DNA of 64,000 nucleotides from DASYPQ01 sp036006425 (GTDB lineage: Bacteria; Planctomycetota; UBA1135; GCA-002686595). The DNA lies in contig DASYPQ010000027.1 in NCBI GenBank assembly GCA_036006425.1, positions 186,001-250,000 of the forward strand, read 5' to 3'. Numbering within the stretch: position 1 is the stretch's first letter; every line of letters begins with the position of its first letter. The position numbers and the translations under genes were made by a program. This document shows positions 24,964 to 33,380 of the stretch, piece after piece. The notes beneath the pieces are model-generated. The model was not told the DNA's origin and searched no databases. It saw nothing but the letters and a program-made list of their open reading frames with translations.

Positions 24964-26690
24964 GCGTCGAGCGAGACCATCGCGTACGAAGTCGCCAGCA
25001 CGGGGTTGCCTTCCCACCAGCGCTGCGAGTTCTCGTTCTTCCACGATCCGTCGATCTTGGACTGCATCCCGACGATCCGGCCGCAGAGCTCCTTGCGCCA
25101 GGCGTGCGGCTTCCCTTGGCTGTCGACGATCGTCTCCTCGCCGTACAGATCGAGCGCCTTCGCCATCGTGTGGAAGTAGTAGAAGAGGCCCTGGTACGGG
25201 GCGCGCGGATCGTTCAGCGCCTCGAAGCCCGGGTTCACGTCGAGCGTGTAGTGCTTCTTGAGCCACTCCCAGCAGGCCTTCATCCGCGGGTCGTCCTTGG
25301 GCAGGTTCGCGAGGATGAAGCTCTTCAGGAGCGCGTAGCTCATCGAGCCGTACGAGCGCGCCGCCTTGCGCCCGTCGGCGAGGTCGACCGTCCCGGCCTT
25401 CGAGTTCCCCGGCGCGTAGATCCCGCCGCCGTCGTCGCCGGAGACGATCACGCCCGATCCGGTGTCGACCTTCAGGGAATTCGATTCCGAACGGTTCTGG
25501 CAGCGCGAGAGGAACACGAGCGCGCGCTTGTACGCGGCGTTCTCCTTCTCGAGCCCGGAGGCGGCGAGCGCCTCGAGCGCCATCTGTACGTTCGAGAGGT
25601 CGGGCCTTTCCTCGTCGCCGTAGCTGTTCCCCCCGTAGTACGGGTGGTCGGGCGAGTAGCCTTCGGCCTCGTCGGCCTGCAGCGCGATCAGGAAGTCGCG
25701 CGCCTTGACGATGACGGGCGTGAACTCGGCCCTGCGCGCGCGCGCGAGCGCCAGGATCGACGCGCTCGTGACGTAGTTCGCGAGCTCGCCGTCGTGGATC
25801 GCGCCGTCCTTCTTCTGGAGGGACACGAGCCAGGCGAGACCCTTGTCGATCGTCTCCTGCATCGCCTTCGGGCGCGGCTCCGGCACGCACTCGAGCGCGC
25901 CGATCGCGAGTGCCGTCAGGCCGGCGTCCGGAGTCCCGGGCCGACCCTCGACCTTGCCGTCCTTGCAGTGCGTGAGCAGGAACTCGGCGCCCTTCGTGAT
26001 CGCGTCGAGCGTCTTCTGGCGGTCGGCCTCGGCGAAGGGCGCGAGCGGCTTCGGCTGGGCCGGCGCGGTGCTCGCCGCGGCCGGTGCCGACTCGAGGATC
26101 TTGTACGCGGCGGAGAGGACGACGACGTTGCGCGCCGTCTCGACGAGCTTCCCGCGCGCGCCGTCCCAGGCGCGATCCGGACCGCGCGCGGCGAGGAGTT
26201 TCGTCGCGACGGCCTCCGCGGTCTTCGGGTCGGCGGGCAACGCGAGCCCGACGTCGGGCTGCGCGAGACCTTCCTTGCGCCCGACGAACGCAAGCGCTTT
26301 CGCCAGGACGTCCTTGTTCGTCTCGTCGGCGTAGAGCTTGAGCGCCATCACCGCGATCGCCGTCTGGTCCGCGGCGGCCTTCTCGTCCGCCTTGTCGTCG
26401 CAGATCGCGCCGTCCTTACGCTGCGCCGCGGTGAGCCAGGCGACGGCGCGCGACACGAACGGGCCGTCGCTCCGGCGGTAGTGCCGCGGCCCGTCGTGGA
26501 GCGCGCGCAGCGTCCAGGACGTCGCCTCGACGCTCCCGCCGTACGAGCCGGTCGTCGCGTCCTGGTTCTCGCGCAGCCAGTGGACCGAGAGGTCGATCGG
26601 CCCCTCGAGGTCGAGACCCTGGGCGGGGACGGTCCGGAAAGCGGAGACGAGGAGGAACAGGGCGGGGAGCGCGAACAGGCGGTGGATCAT
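24948..26690 (-). CDS. secreted prenyltransferase/squalene-cyclase-like toroid repeat protein
   Basis: A 580-residue protein with a signal peptide (hydrophobic core at residues 5-19, Pro-Ala-Gln-Gly near the cut). It is built from repeated terpenoid-cyclase/prenyltransferase-type alpha-alpha motifs such as Trp-Leu-x-x-x-Gln-x-x-Asp-Gly-Ala-Ile, as in squalene-hopene cyclase repeats. The catalytic Asp-x-Asp-Asp of true cyclases is not evident, and the protein is exported, so it is probably a structural or binding relative, common in Planctomycetota. It ends in Ala-Lys-Leu-Lys, identical to the end of the convergent actin-like protein. Function unknown. Confidence 0.78.
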   Translation of the reverse strand: MIHRLFALPALFLLVSAFRTVPAQGLDLEGPIDLSVHWLRENQDATTGSYGGSVEATSWTLRALHDGPRHYRRSDGPFVSRAVAWLTAAQRKDGAICDDKADEKAAADQTAIAVMALKLYADETNKDVLAKALAFVGRKEGLAQPDVGLALPADPKTAEAVATKLLAARGPDRAWDGARGKLVETARNVVVLSAAYKILESAPAAASTAPAQPKPLAPFAEADRQKTLDAITKGAEFLLTHCKDGKVEGRPGTPDAGLTALAIGALECVPEPRPKAMQETIDKGLAWLVSLQKKDGAIHDGELANYVTSASILALARARRAEFTPVIVKARDFLIALQADEAEGYSPDHPYYGGNSYGDEERPDLSNVQMALEALAASGLEKENAAYKRALVFLSRCQNRSESNSLKVDTGSGVIVSGDDGGGIYAPGNSKAGTVDLADGRKAARSYGSMSYALLKSFILANLPKDDPRMKACWEWLKKHYTLDVNPGFEALNDPRAPYQGLFYYFHTMAKALDLYGEETIVDSQGKPHAWRKELCGRIVGMQSKIDGSWKNENSQRWWEGNPVLATSYAMVSLDAAKLK

Positions 26691-26732
26691 GTCGTTGGAT
26701 CCTAGTCGCCGCGGACGCGATTGCTACCGAGG

Positions 26733-27050
26733 CTAGCCCTTGAGCTTCACCGCCGTCCCGTACGCGAGGATCTCCGCCGCTCCCTCCGCGATCTCGCAGG
26801 ACACGAATCGCAGTGCGACGACCGCGTCGGCGCCCTTCGCGCGCGCGTCCGCGACCACGCGGTCGAGCGCCTGCTCGCGGCACTGCGCGAGGAGCCGCGT
26901 GTACTCCGGGATCTCGCCGCCGACGACGTTCTCGAACCAGGCGTGCAGGTCCTCCGACGCCGGCGCGCTCCGCACGGTGTTGCCGCGCACGAGCCCGATC
27001 ACGCGTTCGATCTCCCGTCCGGGGATCGCGTCGGTGGTCACGAGGATCAT
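26733..27050 (-). CDS. YbjQ/UPF0145 family heavy-metal-binding-like protein
   Basis: A 105-residue protein that matches the YbjQ fold from its start: Met-Ile-Leu-Val-Thr-Thr-Asp-Ala-Ile-Pro-Gly, then Gly-Leu-Val-Arg-Gly-Asn-Thr-Val and a later Gly-Ala-Asp-Ala-Val-Val-Ala-Leu-Arg-Phe. The family forms pentamers and is often called heavy-metal-binding, but its role is not established. The ATG at 27050 overlaps the stop of the anti-sigma gene (ATGA), making it the fourth gene of the lpxB-sigma operon. Confidence 0.85.
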   Translation of the reverse strand: MILVTTDAIPGREIERVIGLVRGNTVRSAPASEDLHAWFENVVGGEIPEYTRLLAQCREQALDRVVADARAKGADAVVALRFVSCEIAEGAAEILAYGTAVKLKG

Positions 27051-27493
27051 CGCAGCACGTCGTCGTAGGGGTCGAAGGGTTTCGTGCGGCTCCGCGCGCG
27101 CAGGGCGAGCAGGAGCAGCAAGAGGAAGCCGGCTGCGATCGCCGCCGTCAAGAGCTTGGGCACGATCCCGATCGGCGCGGCGCCGACCTCGAACGCGCAC
27201 CAGGCGGCGAGACCGCCGGCGCCCACGGCGAGCAGCGTCCAGCCGAGCGGGGCGCCGACGCGGTGCTCCATCGAGCTCTCGATCCGCCGCCATTCGAGGT
27301 CCATCGGTTCGCGCGGCGCGACCGATCGCGCGAGGACCGCCAGACGCTGCTGCGCCGCGACCTCGCGCACGAGCGCTGGCTCGCGCTCGAGGCGCGCTTC
27401 GAACGCGGCGCGCTCGACCGGCGCGAGCTCGCCGTCGACGTACGCCATCGCGGCGAGGTCGTCCGCGCTCGGGGGTCGCTCGGTGCCGTTCAC
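27047..27493 (-). CDS. anti-sigma factor-like membrane protein
   Basis: A 148-residue protein. The first 60 residues read like the cytoplasmic sigma-binding part of ECF anti-sigma factors (Ala-Tyr-Val-Asp-Gly-Glu-Leu-Ala-Pro-Val-Glu-Arg), but without the zinc-binding His-x-x-x-Cys-x-x-Cys. Two hydrophobic segments at about 83-102 and 112-131 place it in the inner membrane, with both ends probably inside. The GTG start at 27493 overlaps the sigma factor stop (GTGA). The role is inferred from position and the N-terminal pattern. Confidence 0.75.
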   Translation of the reverse strand: MNGTERPPSADDLAAMAYVDGELAPVERAAFEARLEREPALVREVAAQQRLAVLARSVAPREPMDLEWRRIESSMEHRVGAPLGWTLLAVGAGGLAAWCAFEVGAAPIGIVPKLLTAAIAAGFLLLLLLALRARSRTKPFDPYDDVLR

Positions 27494-28125
27494 GCCGGAC
27501 CTCCAGGGATCTTCTCGAGCTCTTCGCGCAGGCGCCGCCGCGCGTGGAACAACCTCGACATCACCGTGCCCTCGGGGATCGACAGCGCCTCGGCGATCTC
27601 CTTGTACGCGAGCTCGTCGAAGTGGCGCAAGGCGAGGATCTCGCGGTCGCGCGCGGAGAGCGTCCGGAACGCGACCCAGAAGATCTCCGCGCGCTCGCTC
27701 GTCTCGACCGCATCGAGCGGGCCCGATTCGGGGTCGGCGATGTCGTAGTCGGGGGCGTCGTCGTCGAGCCCGGGCGCGCGCTCCGAGACCGACCGTTCCT
27801 TCGCCCGTCCGCGGTCGCGCAGGAAGGAGTAGCAGGCGTTGCGCAGGATCCGGTGGAACCAGGGGAGGAAGGGCTCGCCTTCGCGGAAGGTCTCGCGGGC
27901 CTTGTAGACCTTGAGGAAGGCTTCCTGGGTGAGCTCCATGGCGTCGTCGCGTGACCCGACGAGGGCGCGCGCCACGTGGAACGCGCGACCGCGCAGGCTC
28001 TCGACGAGAAGATCGAAGGCCCGCGCGTCGCCACGCTTGGCCTCCAGCATCAGCCGGGTGGCTTCGCACGTGCCCGCGCTCTGCATCGGGGCGCCGCCGT
28101 ACGCCGGTCGGTCGGGTTCCTTCAC
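27490..28125 (-). CDS. ECF RNA polymerase sigma factor (RpoE-like)
   Basis: About 211 residues. Region 2 contains Leu-Thr-Gln-Glu-Ala-Phe-Leu-Lys-Val-Tyr and Pro-Trp-Phe-His-Arg-Ile-Leu-Arg-Asn. After an acidic linker, region 4 contains Leu-Arg-His-Phe-Asp-Glu-Leu-Ala-Tyr-Lys-Glu-Ile-Ala and Pro-Glu-Gly-Thr-Val-Met-Ser-Arg-Leu, the helix-turn-helix that reads the -35 element. I take the GTG at 28125, which overlaps the lpxB stop as GTGA; the ATG at 28086 is an alternative that removes 13 residues. It is followed by an anti-sigma gene in the same overlapping manner. Confidence 0.9.
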   Translation of the reverse strand: MKEPDRPAYGGAPMQSAGTCEATRLMLEAKRGDARAFDLLVESLRGRAFHVARALVGSRDDAMELTQEAFLKVYKARETFREGEPFLPWFHRILRNACYSFLRDRGRAKERSVSERAPGLDDDAPDYDIADPESGPLDAVETSERAEIFWVAFRTLSARDREILALRHFDELAYKEIAEALSIPEGTVMSRLFHARRRLREELEKIPGGPA

Positions 28126-29468
28126 GGGTTCCTCACGGCCGCAAGGACCTGCGCGGCGGCGCGCGCCGACGCCCCGGGCGGGCCGAGGCGCGCCGCGGCG
28201 AGGTCGAGCCCCTCGGCGCAGGCCCGGCGGGCCGCATCGTCGGCGAAGGCGCGATGGAGCGCCGCGTCGACGGCTGCGAGCGGGCCGTCGCCGTGGAAGC
28301 AGAACTCCGGGTAGACCTCCCGTCCCGCCAGGAGGTTCACCGAGGAGAACCACGGGACGGTCAGGAACCTCCGCGCGAGGAACGTCGAGCGGGCGTTCGC
28401 CAGGCGGTAGACGACGACCGCGGGCAGGCGGTGGTGCAGGAGATCGAGGAGCACCGTCCCCGAGACCGAGAGCGCGCACCGCGCGCGCGCGAGGGAAGCG
28501 TGCAAGTCGCCGGTCTCGACGCGCGCCCAGCCGGCCGCGCCGGCGCGCTCGATCGCGGCCTGGAGGGGTTCGGCGAGCTCGCGGCGCTCGTGCACGACGA
28601 GGACGCGGAGCTCCGGCGCGCGCGCGCGCAGCCGCGCCGCCGCCGCGAGCATCCACGGCAGATTGCGCTCGATGACCCCGAGCCGGCTGCCAGGGAGGAG
28701 CGCCAGGTGATGCGCGTCCTCCGCCGGCCGCGTCGAAGGAATGGTCGCGAGCGCGTCGAGCAGCGGGTGGCCGACGTGCGCGACGCGCACGCCGCGGCGC
28801 TCGAACCACGCGGGCTCGAACGGCAGGATCGAGAGCGCGCGATCGACGGCCGCGCGGTACCCGGCGACGCGCCACGGCGCCCAGCCCCAGTACTGCGGCG
28901 TCACGAAGTGGACCACGGGGAGCCCGTGGGCCTTCGCGATGCGCGCCAGAGGGACGTGCAGCGCCGGAGAGTCGACCGGCGCGCAGACGTCCGGGTGCGC
29001 GGAGGCGAAGTGCTCCGCCGTGCGGCGCAGGAGATCGGCATAGTAGCCGACGTTCTCGAACGGCCCGCGGAATCCCATCGCCGCGCGCTCGACGGGCCGA
29101 CCGACGTGGTGCACGCCTTCGGCCTCGAGCCGCACGCCGCCGAGCGCCGAGATCTCGGGCGGCGGCCCGCCGAGGCGAGCGACCGCGCGGCGCAGCTCGC
29201 GGACGAGCGACACGGCGTGGATCTCGCCGGACGCTTCGGCGCACGAGACGAAGAGGCGCAGGGGACGCCCGGTCGGAACGCCACGCAAGTCGGGCTCGGG
29301 CGCGAGCGCCGCCGGGGCGGCGAGGAGGCCCTCGAGCTCCGCGCGCAGCGCACGGCGCCGGGCGAGGAAGACGAGCGCGCGAGCCGGCAGGAGGGCGCCG
29401 GCGCCCGCGGCGCGCAGGATCTCGCGGCGCACGAGCGAGCGCGGGCTCGGAGCGGTGGGGGATGCCAT
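28122..29468 (-). CDS. lpxB: lipid-A-disaccharide synthase
   Basis: A 448-residue GT19 enzyme joining UDP-2,3-diacylglucosamine and lipid X during lipid A synthesis at the inner membrane. Visible family segments are Ala-Glu-Ala-Ser-Gly-Glu near the start of the fold, Met-Gly-Phe-Arg-Gly-Pro, Pro-Gln-Tyr-Trp-Gly-Trp-Ala-Pro, Val-Gly-His-Pro-Leu-Leu-Asp, Leu-Leu-Pro-Gly-Ser-Arg and Val-Asn-Leu-Leu-Ala-Gly-Arg-Glu-Val-Tyr-Pro-Glu. About 65 residues of basic N-terminal extension precede the fold. The ATG at 29468 was chosen as the first in-frame ATG of the block. It leads a fully overlapping operon with a sigma factor. Confidence 0.92.
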   Translation of the reverse strand: MASPTAPSPRSLVRREILRAAGAGALLPARALVFLARRRALRAELEGLLAAPAALAPEPDLRGVPTGRPLRLFVSCAEASGEIHAVSLVRELRRAVARLGGPPPEISALGGVRLEAEGVHHVGRPVERAAMGFRGPFENVGYYADLLRRTAEHFASAHPDVCAPVDSPALHVPLARIAKAHGLPVVHFVTPQYWGWAPWRVAGYRAAVDRALSILPFEPAWFERRGVRVAHVGHPLLDALATIPSTRPAEDAHHLALLPGSRLGVIERNLPWMLAAAARLRARAPELRVLVVHERRELAEPLQAAIERAGAAGWARVETGDLHASLARARCALSVSGTVLLDLLHHRLPAVVVYRLANARSTFLARRFLTVPWFSSVNLLAGREVYPEFCFHGDGPLAAVDAALHRAFADDAARRACAEGLDLAAARLGPPGASARAAAQVLAAVRNP

Positions 29469-29534
29469 CGCGAACGGGAGAGCATAGGGGCGACGGCCGG
29501 GACGCCCCAATAGAATGCCGGCCCCGCGGGACGC

Positions 29535-30230
29535 ATGCTTCGCCTCATCGGGTTCTTCGTCGTGACGCTCGTCGTCATGCACATCCTCCGGCAGGTGCCC
29601 GTGATCGGGCGCCTGTTCGACATCCCGATCGTCGGCTTCTGGGGCACGGCGATCCTCGTCAGCGCGGCCGCGTCGCATTTCGCGTCGAGCGCGCTCGCGC
29701 GCCGGCAGGCGCAGCGGAGGATCCGCGACCTCGGCCACGTCGACACGCCGCACAACCAGGGGAAGCTCGGGAGCCTTCTCGCGGGCTCGGGACGCTTTCG
29801 CGCGGCGGTTCCGCACCTCGAACGCGCCGTCGCGGGCGAGCCGACGGTCGCCGAGTGGCAGTACCGCCTCGGCTGCGCGCTCCTCGAGACCGCGCGGCCG
29901 CGCGAAGCCGCCGCGGCGCTCGCGCGGGCGGCGGAGATCGACGAGGAGCACGCCTACGGCGCGGTGCTCGCGCGGCTCTGCGAGGCGCGTCTCGCGAGCG
30001 GCGACGCGGAGGGTGCCCTCGACGCGATCGTCCGACGCGAGAGGAACCACGGAGCGGATCCCGAGAGCGCGTACCGGCGCGGAGTCTCCGAGAAGGCGCT
30101 CGGACGGAAGCAGGAGGCGCGGAAGAGCTTCGCCGAGGCGCGGCATCTCGCGTCCTCCGCGGCGAGGTTCCACCGCGCGCGCGCCCGGAAGTTCGCGCTG
30201 CTCGCGTTCGTCGCCGGCCTGACGTCCTGA
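29535..30230 (+). CDS. membrane-anchored TPR protein
   Basis: A 231-residue protein with two N-terminal hydrophobic segments (about 4-20 and 32-48), then four or so TPR-like helix pairs from residue 72 onward, for example Leu-Ala-Gly-Ser-Gly-Arg-Phe-Arg-Ala-Ala-Val-Pro-His-Leu-Glu. TPR regions bind other proteins; the partner is unknown. A TAGAAT at 29512-29517 could be the -10 element. The gene is divergent from lpxB and converges on the ABC permease through a shared hairpin. Confidence 0.78.
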   Translation: MLRLIGFFVVTLVVMHILRQVPVIGRLFDIPIVGFWGTAILVSAAASHFASSALARRQAQRRIRDLGHVDTPHNQGKLGSLLAGSGRFRAAVPHLERAVAGEPTVAEWQYRLGCALLETARPREAAAALARAAEIDEEHAYGAVLARLCEARLASGDAEGALDAIVRRERNHGADPESAYRRGVSEKALGRKQEARKSFAEARHLASSAARFHRARARKFALLAFVAGLTS

Positions 30231-30241
30231 TTCCCGTCAGG
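30218..30241. terminator. hairpin at convergent gene ends
   Basis: CCTGACG at 30218-30224 and CGTCAGG at 30235-30241 form a 7-bp stem with a 10-base loop. The plus-strand stop (30228-30230) lies in the loop and the minus-strand stop (30237-30239) in the right arm, so the structure is available to both transcripts. Confidence 0.45.
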
Positions 30242-30998
30242 GCACGCGGCGCGCGAAGGCGAGCTGCGCGCCCGCGAAGCAGAGCAGGCTGAACGCGGCG
30301 AGCGGGAGGATCACGCCCGGGTCGAGCGCGCCCCGATCGAAGATGCGCGTGAAGTCCTCGATGTCCGCGAGGCGGTAGAACGACGCGTGCGTCGCCTCCA
30401 TGACGAGGTAGAGGGCGAACTCGAGCACCATCACGAGCAGCGCGCCGAACGCGATCGCCGTCGGGTGGCTCCCGAGCGCGGAGACGAGGAACGTCGCGCT
30501 GTAGAGGGCGGCGAGGAACGTCGATTCGTGGAGGGAAGCCGTGAACCACGGCCCGACGCTGGCGTCCTCCTTGACGAAGGAGAGCAGCCAGGGGATCGAG
30601 GCGCTCGTCGCGACGATCGGCACGACGACAGCGAGGAGTCCCGCGACGTAGCGCTCCGAGAGCAGCCGCAGCCGCGAGAAGGGCAGCGCCAGCCAGATCT
30701 CGAGCGTCCCCCGGTGCACCTCGCCGGCGACCGCGCTCGCGGCGAACATCGCGGCCGCGGCGCCTCCGAGCAGGTGACAGCCCTTGAAGAAGTGCTGGAA
30801 GATCACGTAGCCCTGCGCGCCCTTCGACGCCATCGCCGCGACCATCCCGCCCATCACCTTGCCGGGGACGAGCCGCAGGATCGCGGGCACGTTGTCGCGG
30901 AACTGCGGCCAGTACAGGACGGCCGCGACGAGCATCAGCTCGAGGACGAGACCGTACGCGAGCGCGCGCACGAGGACGGCGCGGAGTTCGCGTCGCAT
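30237..30998 (-). CDS. ABC-2 type permease
   Basis: A 253-residue membrane protein with six predicted helices; the first is near residues 12-30 and the last is at the C-terminus. Ala-Gly-Glu-Val-His-Arg-Gly-Thr-Leu-Glu-Ile-Trp-Leu-Ala is the coupling segment expected of ABC-2 permeases (Gly-Glu-x-x-x-Gly-Thr-Leu). It partners the ATPase immediately upstream, whose stop overlaps this start by one base (TGATG). The exported substrate is unknown. Confidence 0.82.
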   Translation of the reverse strand: MRRELRAVLVRALAYGLVLELMLVAAVLYWPQFRDNVPAILRLVPGKVMGGMVAAMASKGAQGYVIFQHFFKGCHLLGGAAAAMFAASAVAGEVHRGTLEIWLALPFSRLRLLSERYVAGLLAVVVPIVATSASIPWLLSFVKEDASVGPWFTASLHESTFLAALYSATFLVSALGSHPTAIAFGALLVMVLEFALYLVMEATHASFYRLADIEDFTRIFDRGALDPGVILPLAAFSLLCFAGAQLAFARRVP

Positions 30999-31936
30999 CA
31001 GCAGCCCTCCACGCCGTACACCTCGCGGTAGAGCTCCGCGAGCGAGAGCTCGCCCAGTGCGATCGCGCGGGGACGGGGGAGCCCGGGCGACGAGAGCACC
31101 GACGCGAGGAACGCGTGCGGGTCCCCGGCGTCGAGTCGGACGCTGACGCGCGTTCCGTCGACGCGGAGTTGCGCGCCGGGGAACGTCGCGAGACGCGCGG
31201 CGACCTGCGCCGTCTCCGCCTCGTCGCCGAACGTCATCCGCACGAGACGTCGCGCGCGTTCGGCGACGGCGGCGGCCGAATCCTCCGCGATCTTCCGGCC
31301 GTCCGCGAGGAACACGAGCGCGTCGCACGCGCGGTCGACCTCGGACAGGTGGTGGCTCGAGAGCAGGATCGTCGTGCCGCGCGCGGCGTCCTCGGCCAGG
31401 CGCTGGAGCACCTCGCCGCGCCGCGTCGGGTCGAGGCCTTCCGTGGCTTCGTCGAGGATCCGCACGCCGACGTCCGGAGCCAGCGCGGCGGCGAGGAGGA
31501 GCTGCCGCTTCATCCCGTGGCTGTAGGTCCGCACGCGCTTCGCGAGCGGGAGCGCGAAGTCCGCGGCGATCGCAGTCGCCTTGCGCCGCGCGTCCGGTCC
31601 GCGGCCGCGCAGGAGCCAATCGAGCTGATCCCGCCCCGTGCGCTCGCCGTGCAGCGCGATCTCGCCGGGTGCGTACGTGACGCGCCGGCGCACCGCGGTG
31701 CCGTCGCCGCGGAGCCGGACGCCGTCGATCGACGCCGAGCCCGCGTCGGGGCGGACGAGGCCGAGGAGCGAGCGCAAGAGCGTGCTCTTCCCGCTGCCGT
31801 TCGGTCCGAGCAGCCCGATGATGCGTCCAGGACCGAGGTCGAGGTCGGTCGGATGGAGGGCGACCTTGTCCCCGAAGCGCCGCGTCAGTCCGCGCGCGAC
31901 GATCCGGCGGTCGTTCGGGGCTCGAGGGGTTTCCAC
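30998..31936 (-). CDS. ABC transporter ATP-binding protein (CcmA-like)
   Basis: A 312-residue ATPase subunit. Walker A is Gly-Pro-Asn-Gly-Ser-Gly-Lys-Ser-Thr, the signature is Tyr-Ser-His-Gly-Met-Lys-Arg (a variant with His in place of the second conserved Gly/Ser position, common in this subclass), Walker B is Val-Arg-Ile-Leu-Asp-Glu-Ala with Glu-Gly-Leu-Asp after it, and the switch is Ser-Ser-His-His. The C-terminal 80 residues form an extra regulatory domain. The start is the GTG at 31936; no strong ribosome-binding site is seen, so it could move. It is divergent from the kinase-like gene. Confidence 0.88.
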   Translation of the reverse strand: METPRAPNDRRIVARGLTRRFGDKVALHPTDLDLGPGRIIGLLGPNGSGKSTLLRSLLGLVRPDAGSASIDGVRLRGDGTAVRRRVTYAPGEIALHGERTGRDQLDWLLRGRGPDARRKATAIAADFALPLAKRVRTYSHGMKRQLLLAAALAPDVGVRILDEATEGLDPTRRGEVLQRLAEDAARGTTILLSSHHLSEVDRACDALVFLADGRKIAEDSAAAVAERARRLVRMTFGDEAETAQVAARLATFPGAQLRVDGTRVSVRLDAGDPHAFLASVLSSPGLPRPRAIALGELSLAELYREVYGVEGC

Positions 31937-31985
31937 GTGGAAGGTGTGCGCGCTCCGCGGGAGAATGATCGCGGCCGGATCGTCG

Positions 31986-32729
31986 ATGAGCGGAGCACAA
32001 GAGACGCGCCTCCTCAAGTCCGACGGGCTCGGACGCGTCGAGCACGTCGTCGGGGCGGACGGCGGCTCCCGCGTGCGCCGCGTGGCGTGCGGCGGACGGA
32101 TGCCGGGGTCCTCCTGGGTGGCGCGGACGCTGCTCGCGCGCGAGCGGCGCGCGCTCGAGGCCCTCGACGGCTTCCGCGGCGTGCCGCGGCTCCTCGCGTC
32201 GGAGAAGGGGATCCTCGAACGCTCGTGGATCGCGGGCGCGCCGCTCTCGCGCGCGGAGACGTTGCCGGAGGACTTCTTCGACCGCCTGGACGAGCTCGTG
32301 GTCGCGCTGCACGGGCGCGGCGTGTGCCACAACGACCTGCACAAGGAGCAGAACGTGCTCGTGACGGAGGAGGGACGGCCAGCGCTCGTCGACTTCCAGC
32401 TCGCGAGCGTGCACCGGGAGCGCGGGTGGATCTTCGAGAGCCGCGTGCGCGACGACTTGAGGCACGTCGAGAAGCATCGGCGGCGCTACACGCGCGATGG
32501 CCGCGGCCCCGCGGGAACGGGAGTGTCGCGCGGTCGCGGGGAGGGGATCCGCCGGTCGTGGATCGCGTTCGTCTGGCGTCGCGGGATCAAGCCCGCGTAC
32601 GTGCTCGTCACGCGCGCGGTGTTCCGCGGCGGCGACGGCGAGGAGCGTCGTCCGAGCACGGGCCCGTGGCCGCGCTGGACGCGTCCGATCGGCGCGCCGG
32701 CATCCGGCTACTGGACGTCTTCGCGGTAG
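31986..32729 (+). CDS. RIO/Kdo-kinase-like small kinase-fold protein
   Basis: A 247-residue protein with the catalytic core of a small protein-kinase-like fold. His-Asn-Asp-Leu-His-Lys-Glu-Gln-Asn carries the catalytic Asp and Asn; Leu-Val-Asp-Phe-Gln-Leu-Ala carries the metal-binding Asp. RIO kinases and LPS-core heptose/Kdo kinases share this shortened form. The Gly-rich loop is not obvious. Given lpxB a few kilobases away, a lipopolysaccharide kinase role is possible but unproven. The last 22 bases overlap the convergent lipoprotein gene. Confidence 0.68.
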   Translation: MSGAQETRLLKSDGLGRVEHVVGADGGSRVRRVACGGRMPGSSWVARTLLARERRALEALDGFRGVPRLLASEKGILERSWIAGAPLSRAETLPEDFFDRLDELVVALHGRGVCHNDLHKEQNVLVTEEGRPALVDFQLASVHRERGWIFESRVRDDLRHVEKHRRRYTRDGRGPAGTGVSRGRGEGIRRSWIAFVWRRGIKPAYVLVTRAVFRGGDGEERRPSTGPWPRWTRPIGAPASGYWTSSR

Positions 32730-33367
32730 ACGCGCTTCCGCGTGCGCTCGAGCTCGCGCCGGTGCGCGACGAGTCGCCACAGGTCGCGCATCCCGACGAC
32801 CGTGAGGAAGTTCTCGGTCTTTCCCCCTTCGGTCAACGTGAGGACGCCCGAGACGAGTCCGACGAATGCGGGATTCGCTTCGTCTTCCCGCGCGACGAAC
32901 ACTCCGGCGCCGATCTGGTCCGGTGCCTTCTCGACCTCGTCCAGCGCGGGGAGGAGGATCCCGTCGACCCGCGGATGCTGGCGCACCGTGACCTTGCGCT
33001 CCCACTTCTTGCTCCCGTGCCGGCCGATGACGATCACTTCGTCGCCCGGCTTCGGCTCGACGAAGCTCATCCGCGCTTCGGGAAAGCGGATCTCCGGCTC
33101 CGCGGTGAAGATGCCGCTGCCGACGGGCTCGATGGCGACGGATTCCGTCTGCAGCCCGTCGCCGAACCAGGTCGTGATCTGCGCGTTGCCCGCCTGCGCG
33201 GTCCGGCCGAGGAACACGACTCCGTACTCGGTCGAGACTCCGAGCTCGGCTCCGCCCTGCGTCTCGATCAACAGGGTCGGGTCCGCGATCGTGCGGTAGC
33301 CGGTGCACCCGGCCGCGAGCGCGAGGAGGGCGAGCGTGAAGACGGGGATCGGGACGCGTTGCTGCAT
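32708..33367 (-). CDS. hypothetical lipoprotein
   Basis: A 219-residue protein whose signal ends in the lipobox Leu-Ala-Ala-Gly-Cys at about residues 17-21, so it should be lipidated and face the periplasm or surface. The mature part is beta-rich with Gly-Val-Ser-Thr-Glu-Tyr-Gly-Val-Val-Phe-Leu-Gly near the start, and the last 25 residues are very basic. I do not recognise the family. It follows the DUF1570 protease genes on the same strand, 13 bases downstream of the end of the second one, so it may belong to their operon. Confidence 0.72.
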   Translation of the reverse strand: MQQRVPIPVFTLALLALAAGCTGYRTIADPTLLIETQGGAELGVSTEYGVVFLGRTAQAGNAQITTWFGDGLQTESVAIEPVGSGIFTAEPEIRFPEARMSFVEPKPGDEVIVIGRHGSKKWERKVTVRQHPRVDGILLPALDEVEKAPDQIGAGVFVAREDEANPAFVGLVSGVLTLTEGGKTENFLTVVGMRDLWRLVAHRRELERTRKRVYREDVQ

Positions 33368-33380
33368 CGGGACTCGGCTC

